From contig DASYWW010000039.1 in NCBI GenBank assembly GCA_035935655.1, positions 62,001-126,000 of the forward strand: 64,000 nt of DNA. Direction: 5' to 3'. Position numbers and translations under genes: made by a program. Below, one piece after another: positions 58,232-64,000 of the stretch. Position 1 is the first letter of the stretch, and each line of letters starts with the position of its first letter. Below the pieces are notes generated by a model, which saw nothing but the letters and a program-made list of their open reading frames with translations, was not told the DNA's origin and ran no database searches. Source of the stretch: Candidatus Bathyarchaeia archaeon (lineage in GTDB: Archaea; Thermoproteota; Bathyarchaeia; 40CM-2-53-6).

Positions 58232-59041
58232 CTACTTGTCTAGTTTCCAATGTCGTCTCACACCATTCTCGATAATTGACTGAGGCAGGATACGCTTCAA
58301 GGTCTTGTACCGCTTTTCCCTGCCCACCGCGAACTCTAACTTTGGGTTCCCGCTCTGAACAATCTTGAGAACCGTTTCTGCTACTATCTTCGGGTCTTCT
58401 CCGTTCTCAAAATCACTATCTAGTGTGGTTGTAGCTCGTTGTCGTAACTCATCGTAATCCCGTATCGTATACTTCGCGTTCCTTCGAGTATTGCCCAAGT
58501 TTGTTTTGAAAAATCCAGGTTCTATTACAGACACTCCGATGCCGAATGTTTTGACCTCGTGACGGAGCGCTTCAGACCATGCCAACAGAGCAGCTTTTGC
58601 GGCGGCATAGTAGCCTTCGAAGGGGACGGGAAGAATCGCTGCCAGTGAGGATATGTTGATGATCTGGCCAGAGCCTTGTTTCCTCATGGTCGGCAATAGT
58701 GCTTTCGTCACTCTAACATGGCCGAAGAAGTCTGTTTCAAACTGGGCTTTCGCCTCTGCAATCGACGTCTCCTCAGCACCCCCGGTCAAAACGTAGCCTG
58801 CGTTGTTAACCAGAACATCTAGCCGCTCTGTCTCATCAAGCAACTCCTTTACGCCATTCTTGACAGAGTCGTCAGAGTCCAGATCAAGCGCGATCATTCC
58901 CACACCGGGCTCCTGAGGCCTTCCAGATGGATTCCGGCTTGTACCGTAGACCTTGAAGCCGCTGGCGAGCAATATCCGGGCGGTCTCCCTGCCAAATCCA
59001 GACGATGCGCCAGTGATGAGAACGACTCTACTCTCCCGCAT
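58232..59041 (-). CDS. short-chain dehydrogenase/reductase
   Basis: A protein of 269 residues. Classical SDR motifs: GASSGFGRETA (cofactor), NNAGYVLTG, Ser in IINISSLAA and YYAAAKAALL (YxxxK). RNPSGRPQEPG after the second strand suggests NADP preference. It is cotranscribed with the methyltransferase-like gene. Substrate unknown. Confidence 0.92.
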   Translation of the reverse strand: MRESRVVLITGASSGFGRETARILLASGFKVYGTSRNPSGRPQEPGVGMIALDLDSDDSVKNGVKELLDETERLDVLVNNAGYVLTGGAEETSIAEAKAQFETDFFGHVRVTKALLPTMRKQGSGQIINISSLAAILPVPFEGYYAAAKAALLAWSEALRHEVKTFGIGVSVIEPGFFKTNLGNTRRNAKYTIRDYDELRQRATTTLDSDFENGEDPKIVAETVLKIVQSGNPKLEFAVGREKRYKTLKRILPQSIIENGVRRHWKLDK

Positions 59042-59117
59042 GCTCGCTGGGGGAGAGTCTGCAGACTAAATCATTTGGGAGAAAGACCAACAATGGAGAC
59101 TTTGTGATTCTCGAGAC

Positions 59118-59225
59118 CTATCCGGTCAGCGGTCTACTCAGAACCTCAAGGCCTCTTTCCAGATATGCCTTTAGTTCCCTGACCTGTCCGAGTGCTTCTG
59201 TGCCATCACCGAGGGTCATTGCCAA
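59118..59225 (-). CDS. possible small protein downstream of the 59227-59487 gene
   Basis: TTG 59225 is preceded by GGAGG at seven bases and opens a frame of 35 residues (MTLGDGTEALGQVRELKAYL then ERGLEVLSRPL). The GGAGG lies over the stop of the upstream frame. Either a micro-gene coupled to it or the 3' part of the same gene after a frameshift. Confidence 0.35.
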   Translation of the reverse strand: MAMTLGDGTEALGQVRELKAYLERGLEVLSRPLTG

Positions 59226-59226
59226 G

Positions 59227-59487
59227 TCAGATCCTCCTGGCTTGGCTCAATATCTTGGTGAAGACCTCACGAAGGTCTGTCTGAAGTTTTCCTGCTTCCG
59301 TTCCCGTCACAGATTCCTGAATTGTCATATTCGACATGCTCGGAGAGGCGAGGTTTGAGAGGATATGATGGGCAGAGGAGCCCGAATCTATTCCGACCAG
59401 CACGATAGACTGGTTTTCTGAACCACTGCGCCTGTTTTGAGCACTTAAGCAAATTCCTAGGAGAACCACCATCTCCATCCCCGGCAC
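59227..59487 (-). CDS. small hypothetical protein
   Basis: A protein of 86 residues, with ENQSIVLVGIDSGSSAHHIL and a helical end AGKLQTDLREVFTKILSQAR. Family unknown. The opposite strand frame (59104-59358) is less protein-like. Confidence 0.4.
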   Translation of the reverse strand: MPGMEMVVLLGICLSAQNRRSGSENQSIVLVGIDSGSSAHHILSNLASPSMSNMTIQESVTGTEAGKLQTDLREVFTKILSQARRI

Positions 59488-59506
59488 CTCTATCTGTCGA
59501 AGAAAA

Positions 59507-60007
59507 ATGTCTCAACCAGACATCTCATCGGCAACGCGGAGAAGCATCTCAACACGCTCAGTACTACTCGTCATACTCCTCGTCGGACTCGGCGCGGGGG
59601 CGGTAGGCTACGGGCTCAACAACGCCTTTGCAACAACCAACCCATCACAACAAACAACCACCACGAACAGCCAGCAATGGTCCGGTCTGAGGGGGGCCGG
59701 ACCCCCTGGCTGGGGCCGTGAAAGCGGCTCCGCCACAAGCTTCAGAGCCTTCAGCACAGTCACCAACGTCACCGCAACAGGATTCGCCATTACTGACAGC
59801 ACTCACTTCACGATCACCCTTGCCTACCACGGGATCGGATCCACGCCAGCGATAACAGTCGTTGGCCTCGCACTGGGACTTAGCGGCAGCACCACAGTCG
59901 CCTCAGGATGGACCAGCCCAACAACCGTAACCCTAGCCCTCACAGGCACCGGCTCACTCACCAGCACAATGCACGCGCAAGCACTAATCGTTCCTCTTAC
60001 AGGCTAG
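59507..60007 (+). CDS. exported protein, Ser/Thr-rich
   Basis: A protein of 166 residues. Signal or anchor at about 19-41 (SVLLVILLVGLGAGAVGYGL), a Gln/Thr-rich linker, then a beta-sandwich-like domain (FAITDSTHFTITLAYHGIGS and TTVTLALTGTGSL). Cell-surface location inferred. It starts with ATG 19 bases from the divergent small gene. Confidence 0.75.
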   Translation: MSQPDISSATRRSISTRSVLLVILLVGLGAGAVGYGLNNAFATTNPSQQTTTTNSQQWSGLRGAGPPGWGRESGSATSFRAFSTVTNVTATGFAITDSTHFTITLAYHGIGSTPAITVVGLALGLSGSTTVASGWTSPTTVTLALTGTGSLTSTMHAQALIVPLTG

Positions 60008-60018
60008 GATGATCCTCC

Positions 60019-60204
60019 GTGTCTAACCCAAACTCCCCCTTTTCTAGGAATAATCCGACTATGTCGAAGTCGATCCGGGCCCGATTGGAAATTACGCCCC
60101 GATTCCTGTCGCTGGGAGACGAGTGTCTCTCGCGCGGAATGGTAACTTTGGCGATGGTGTTGTTCATGCTAGGGTTCCTGCTCGTCCGACTGCAGTTCTC
60201 CTAG
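60019..60204 (+). CDS. small single-span membrane protein
   Basis: A protein of 61 residues, GTG start, with a basic N-terminal half (MSKSIRARLEITPRFLSLGD) and a span LAMVLFMLGFLLVRLQF at the end. It follows the exported protein by 11 bases. Function unknown. Confidence 0.5.
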   Translation: MSNPNSPFSRNNPTMSKSIRARLEITPRFLSLGDECLSRGMVTLAMVLFMLGFLLVRLQFS

Positions 60205-60217
60205 ATTCCTAGAACCT

Positions 60218-61177
60218 TTACCGTCCTGACGTGAATTGTGGCATCACTAAATCCGCGAAGCGCTTCAGCAAGCTCAACCCGTCCTTGTCTGGGAAATAGA
60301 GGATAAAGTACGAAACGCCGAGTTCTTGGAAGGCTCGCATCTTCTCCGCAACCTCAGTCGATGTCCCGATGAACGGCCTAGTAGAACGCATTCGTTCCAC
60401 GAGCGCATCCGTCGATTCGTCCACCTTCCGATATTGCCCGTAGTATCTGTTGAAAGATTCGCGAAACTCACCCTCATTACTCCCGACCACACAGGTGCCA
60501 TAGTAGGACCTCTCGATAGTATTCAACTTCCGACCAGCACTCTCACAGAAAGTCCGTAGGATCTCCAGCTTGCGCGCGTACTCGTCAACGCTCAAGCCAA
60601 CAGAATTCCATCCATTAGCAAGATCTGCGACAATCCGCAGCAATGTCTTCTCTCCTCCTCCACCGACCCAGATCTTCGACGATGCAGGTCTTGGGTAACA
60701 CCAGGCTCCATCAATCTTGAAATGTTTTCCCTGGAATGTTGTCTGGTCTCGTGTCCACATTGCTCCTATAATCTGGATAGCCTCTCGCAACTGTTGCATC
60801 CGTTCCCCGACGGGCGAAAACGGAATACCGTACGCCTTGTATTCGGGCTCATGCCAGCCCGCACCAAGAGTCAGTTGTAACCTTCCGCCACTAAGATGAT
60901 CGAGTGTCGCACCCATCTTTGCCAGCAAGGCCGGGTAGCGGAAACCGACAGCAGTCGCAAGCGTCCCGAGCGTAACCTTCTTCGTAGCTTGAGCCAACGC
61001 ACCAAGCGTCACCCATGGGTCCAAACATGGCTGCCTGTACGTCTCCTCGTTCCTTCCCATCAGATGGTCGCAGATGAAGAGCCCGTCAAACCCAGATTTC
61101 TCGGCCTCCAACGCCACTTTACGGATTCCATTGTAGCTGATCCCCAAGTGGTTCTCGATCTGAACGCCGAATTTCAT
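60218..61177 (-). CDS. luciferase-like (LLM) flavin- or F420-dependent oxidoreductase
   Basis: A TIM-barrel protein of 319 residues from ATG 61177 (an in-frame start at 61198 adds seven). KFGVQIENHLGISYNGIRKV at the start, GLFICDHLMG, LGTLATAVGFRYPALLAKM and WVGGGGEKTLLRIVADLANG are typical of F420-dependent N5,N10-type LLM enzymes. Cofactor and substrate cannot be fixed. Confidence 0.9.
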   Translation of the reverse strand: MKFGVQIENHLGISYNGIRKVALEAEKSGFDGLFICDHLMGRNEETYRQPCLDPWVTLGALAQATKKVTLGTLATAVGFRYPALLAKMGATLDHLSGGRLQLTLGAGWHEPEYKAYGIPFSPVGERMQQLREAIQIIGAMWTRDQTTFQGKHFKIDGAWCYPRPASSKIWVGGGGEKTLLRIVADLANGWNSVGLSVDEYARKLEILRTFCESAGRKLNTIERSYYGTCVVGSNEGEFRESFNRYYGQYRKVDESTDALVERMRSTRPFIGTSTEVAEKMRAFQELGVSYFILYFPDKDGLSLLKRFADLVMPQFTSGR

Positions 61178-61203
61178 GAACCGTCTCTCAGAATCCACTA
61201 GCG

Positions 61204-62478
61204 TTACGTTTTGGTATTTATCGGCGCAAATCCACGGATTATTCGGTAGTTGTAGCCGAACAGCGCGACCAAAGCGCTGACGACGAGGACTACGCCCACG
61301 AACGGGAGCATGAAAACAGATATGGCAAGAGAGATCCAGGGATACAATCTGAGCCGGCTTCCCTTGAGGAGCCGTATTCCCGAAGCAGAACCGATCACGT
61401 AGACGAGAATTGCAGCACCGCTTGGAATCAAGAGTGCCGTTTGCAGATCGAGATCTAGAAAGTACGATAGCACCAAAGTGATCAAAGAGAACCCTGAGAG
61501 AAGAGCGAGGGAGAGATGCGGGACACGCGTCTTGGGATGAATTCGGGCAATCGCTTTCGGTAGACCCCCTTCTTTGGCAACGGAGTAGATGACCCTAGAC
61601 ATTCCGGTGGTGTACGCGTTGACAGTTCCGAAGATGATGAAGACGGCAAGAACTGCTGTGCTGATCCCTCCGTAGACGCCGAGCGCGTTGGATAGAATAG
61701 CAGCGAACGGGGCGATGCTTCCTCCAGCTTTGTATGCCTGGGTCCCAACAGTTGCGATGGCGACCGAGAGATATAGTGAGCCGATCACGAATACGCTGAG
61801 AACAATACTTCTGTGAAAGTCTCGCTCAGGGTTCTTGAATTCCTCTGCAACATTGGACACGTTCTCGTAGCCCAGATATGACCAGAAGATCAATGCTGCC
61901 GCGGTGCCAATCGGGATGATTCCATACGGAAAGATGGGGGAGAAGTTCTCAAGCCGAATGATTGGAGCTGAAGCAATAACTGCGGTCAGAAGGAGGCCTA
62001 TGATCGCAACTATTACAGCAAGCTGTACTTTCCCACTGACGACAATCCCCCGATAGTTGATCAGGAACGCGCCCAGAATAATGAGTGCCGCGACTCCATA
62101 GATCATCGTCTTGCTCAGCGGAATCGCGTACGAGAGATAGGACGCCGCGATTACGGTAACAACAGGAGCACCTGTGACATACCAGACGATGAAGAGCCAG
62201 CCGACCGCGTCAGCCATTTCCAGCCCGAAGGCTTCGCGTGCAAACGAGTAGACTCCGCCTGACTCTGGCTTCCGAGCGGACAAGCTTGCGAAAGTGTAGG
62301 CGAGAGGGTAGCTGGCTATCGACAACAAGACCCATGCGAGGAGCGAGGCTGGACCTGCAATCTGTGCTGCTAAACCCGGGAGCACTAGGACACCTGAGCC
62401 GAGGACTGAACTCATGTACAATGCGACTGCATATCGCATTGTCACGGCTTTTCGAAGACTTGGCTTTTCCTCGGACAT
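61204..62478 (-). CDS. APC family amino acid permease
   Basis: A protein of 424 residues with about 12 spans. GSGVLVLPGLAAQIAGPASL near residue 27 is the APC substrate helix; AREAFGLEMADAVGWLFI and YLGYENVSNVAEEFKNPERD (residues about 200-225) are hallmarks. A TATA-like box at 62510-62518 sits about 34 bases before the ATG. It imports amino acids or polyamines. Confidence 0.92.
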   Translation of the reverse strand: MSEEKPSLRKAVTMRYAVALYMSSVLGSGVLVLPGLAAQIAGPASLLAWVLLSIASYPLAYTFASLSARKPESGGVYSFAREAFGLEMADAVGWLFIVWYVTGAPVVTVIAASYLSYAIPLSKTMIYGVAALIILGAFLINYRGIVVSGKVQLAVIVAIIGLLLTAVIASAPIIRLENFSPIFPYGIIPIGTAAALIFWSYLGYENVSNVAEEFKNPERDFHRSIVLSVFVIGSLYLSVAIATVGTQAYKAGGSIAPFAAILSNALGVYGGISTAVLAVFIIFGTVNAYTTGMSRVIYSVAKEGGLPKAIARIHPKTRVPHLSLALLSGFSLITLVLSYFLDLDLQTALLIPSGAAILVYVIGSASGIRLLKGSRLRLYPWISLAISVFMLPFVGVVLVVSALVALFGYNYRIIRGFAPINTKT

Positions 62479-62509
62479 TATCCATCAACGGCTCGTTCGA
62501 ATTGCTGTT

Positions 62510-62518
62510 GGATAAAGG
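62510..62518 (-). promoter_or_regulatory. TATA box of the permease gene
   Basis: On the minus strand this reads CCTTTATCC, 32-40 bases before the permease ATG at 62478. A leader of only a few bases is predicted. Confidence 0.45.
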
Positions 62519-62616
62519 CTGGTTCGTCGTGAAGTGACAGAACCACGAATCGCGGTTTCTTTACTTCATCCGGGATCGGACTAAAAATTCTCTCTAACTT
62601 CAGTTAGACGGTTTTC

Positions 62617-62994
62617 TTATCCGTCTTCCTGCCAGCTATGCTTCGCTTGTAGAACTGTTCGGATGAATTCTTTGTAGCCGCTAGTCATCTCCTCATAGGC
62701 TACCGCGACTTCGTTCATGTCGGGAACGAGTGCCCTGAGTTCTAGGGGAAGTATCGTGTTAGTGTTGCGTAGATGGAGTCGGTTTCGGATCCTGCCGAGG
62801 ATCGAGGCTAGCTTGTCGGTCCAGTCTTTCTCCCAGAGTATTCTTACGAACAGCTCTTCAAAGTCGTGTTCCTTGCCTAGGGTCTGTTCCTCGTAATCAA
62901 ACAGTTCCAGCGCTTTCTGGCGGATAGAGTCTGAAAGCAGTACCTGCTCAGGTGGTTCAAAGTCCCCTGAACTCACAGGCCAGCACGACGCCAT
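62617..62994 (-). CDS. hypothetical protein
   Basis: A protein of 125 residues, helical, with EEQTLGKEHDFEELFVRILW and SILGRIRNRLHLRNTNTILP. No recognised domain. It lies between the permease and a small zinc protein on the same strand. Confidence 0.55.
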   Translation of the reverse strand: MASCWPVSSGDFEPPEQVLLSDSIRQKALELFDYEEQTLGKEHDFEELFVRILWEKDWTDKLASILGRIRNRLHLRNTNTILPLELRALVPDMNEVAVAYEEMTSGYKEFIRTVLQAKHSWQEDG

Positions 62995-63129
62995 GTTATC
63001 GTTCTGTTTACGATCGTAATAGTCTCGTGTTACCTCTCCAAGTAAGTGCGCTGTTCAAGATCAAGAGTCGGGAAAAGTTACGGAGGAAGAGCAAGCGAGA
63101 ATCTGTTGATCCGGTGAAAAACCTGACCA

Positions 63130-63408
63130 TTACGGCTTCGAGACGTTTTTCGCACAATTACAGAAGCCTTGCTCTTCGCCTATCTTCTGTTCCTCCCTTG
63201 TCAGCTGGTTGCTGAGGATGTAGTGTTGACAGTCGGGACAGAAGTGTTTCCTTATCTCCGCCAGCCGCTTCCTGTTCTCCTCCAGATCTAGCAAACGCGC
63301 TTTGCCAGGACGTTCATTCTCTTCGACCTTTCGTAAACGTCTCCGTTCCGCCAATGTGAAGCTTAGCTGGGCGCGTTCCCATGGAGGAACCCGTTTCTTC
63401 TCAGACAT
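63130..63408 (-). CDS. small basic protein with zinc-like cysteines
   Basis: A protein of 92 residues from ATG 63408 (an upstream start at 63435 adds nine). A charged helical first half (AERRRLRKVEENERPGKARL) is followed by HFCPDCQHYILSN and GFCNCAKN, a CxxC...CxC set. Nucleic-acid binding is plausible but unproven. Confidence 0.6.
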   Translation of the reverse strand: MSEKKRVPPWERAQLSFTLAERRRLRKVEENERPGKARLLDLEENRKRLAEIRKHFCPDCQHYILSNQLTREEQKIGEEQGFCNCAKNVSKP

Positions 63409-63798
63409 CTCTCCCACCATTCCTCGTGATCCCACATCATAATCTTTCCATTTCTGGGCAAAATAAGCCCATTATCAACCCTGATCTCGGTTCTGGGAAG
63501 CCTCGGGTCAATGTCGGGAAATTCGTTCGGGTTTGTCGCGATATTTCCAGTGCCATCCCAGCCGGGATTGTGCCCGGAATCGCTTGTCTCGCCCATTATA
63601 ACCGTCAGACAGGAAACGGTTTCTAGAAAATCGGGGGTCTTCGCGACTCGACCTCGCGACGCAAGAGCGGTGAGTCCGTATTCGCAGCCTTGTAAGCCCA
63701 GGCCAGCAAAGGCGAGGCTGATCCGACCGCGCAACAAACGCAGGCTAAAGAGAGACCAGGCCCGCCGCGTTTGAAACATAGCGAGAGCAGTGAGTGTG

Positions 63799-64000
63799 AT
63801 GAAGATACTTGGAATTTCAGGCAGCGGCCGGAAACGGTCCTACAACTGGGGACTTCTTGAGGCGGCCAAAGAGTTGCTGCCCGAGAATACGACCCTTGAG
63901 ATTTTCGATGTGTCCCACTTCCCGCTCTTCACCCAGGACCACGAAAGGGATCCGCCTGCTGAAGTTCGATCGTTCAAACAGAAGATACGCGACTCGGACG
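63799..64000 (+). CDS. NADPH-dependent FMN reductase family protein, partial
   Basis: The first 67 residues are present and the gene runs off the right edge. KILGISGSGRKRSYNWGLLE is the flavodoxin-like FMN-binding loop, followed by NTTLEIFDVSHFPLFTQD and DPPAEVRSFKQKI. ATG 63799 is used (GTG 63796 precedes it). Quinone or azo-type reduction is usual for the family. Confidence 0.85.
   Translation, partial: MKILGISGSGRKRSYNWGLLEAAKELLPENTTLEIFDVSHFPLFTQDHERDPPAEVRSFKQKIRDSD

Noticed and set aside
59104-59358. Plus-strand ORF opposite the small genes at 59118-59487
   Set aside because: Arg/Ser-rich translation typical of an antisense shadow.
63363-63596. Minus-strand frame beginning MGETSDSG
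   Set aside because: Some segments look protein-like, but its ATG lies inside a TATA-like TTATAATG and its end overlaps the next gene by about 45 bases. Not strong enough to call.
1-64000. CRISPR arrays, insertion sequences, rRNA genes and replication origin
   Set aside because: No regularly spaced direct repeats, transposase, rRNA sequence or Orc1/Cdc6 gene was seen in the window.

Overview
The window comes from an archaeon, most likely a TACK lineage (Thaumarchaeota- or Bathyarchaeia-like). The evidence is an archaeal-type translation gene set (L12/P1, P0, L1, L11, Spt5, SecE; S19e, PDCD5, L39e, L31e, eIF6, LX, prefoldin alpha, FtsY; RNase P component 4, Nep1), an intron-bearing tRNA gene, and archaeal TATA boxes often placed for leaderless mRNAs. 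The plastocyanin-like cupredoxin suggests redox or copper chemistry; the exact lineage cannot be fixed from the sequence alone.

Layout. 0-0.9 kb: a partial gene at the left edge and a small two-helix channel-like protein. 0.9-9.9 kb (minus): leuS and alaS, then the L12-P0-L1-L11-Spt5-SecE ribosomal/secretion cluster. 10-11.4 kb: argF and a divergent Rdx/SelW-like protein. 11.4-15.2 kb (minus): the S19e-to-FtsY operon. 15.2-20.3 kb: RNase P subunit, Nep1, a PDCD5 paralogue, a YgfZ-like protein, a frameshifted zinc-ribbon protein and tRNA-Gly(GCC) with two introns. 20.4-30 kb: membrane paralogues plus a SpoIIM protein, RNase H, small zinc proteins, aldo-keto reductase, a putative metallopeptidase, TPR and GNAT proteins. 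30-40.3 kb: exported and membrane proteins (Ig-like, cupredoxin, FnIII, S9 peptidase, BNR/sialidase-like) with shared upstream motifs. 40.3-45.5 kb: an accessory, defence-like stretch (VapBC, RusA-like, an hsdR remnant, PD-(D/E)XK and NERD nucleases, a large membrane protein, a tightly coupled three-gene cassette). 46-50.9 kb: a large exported repeat protein, a broken hydrolase, a second VapBC, a MerB-like protein. 51-53.8 kb: a coupled cluster around a zinc-finger haem-oxygenase-like diiron protein. 54-64 kb: an AbiEi/AbiEii-like pair, DUF885, ICMT, SDR, LLM oxidoreductase, amino-acid permease, and a partial FMN reductase at the right edge.

The least expected signal is start-codon use. Several genes with good homology or tight operon coupling have no AUG, GUG or UUG at the expected start, and instead have CUG or ACG there: L11, LX/L18a, an ICMT, and two unrecognised genes in the 51-54 kb cluster. 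Two of the CUG starts have a Shine-Dalgarno-like sequence at proper spacing. Such genes are invisible to ORF calling restricted to AUG/GUG/UUG.

The best candidates for undescribed biology are (i) this near-cognate start usage, (ii) the five- to seven-gene diiron-oxidase cluster at 51.2-53.8 kb, (iii) the accessory nuclease stretch at 40.4-45.5 kb, and (iv) a shared palindrome and a duplicated promoter block upstream of exported-protein genes.
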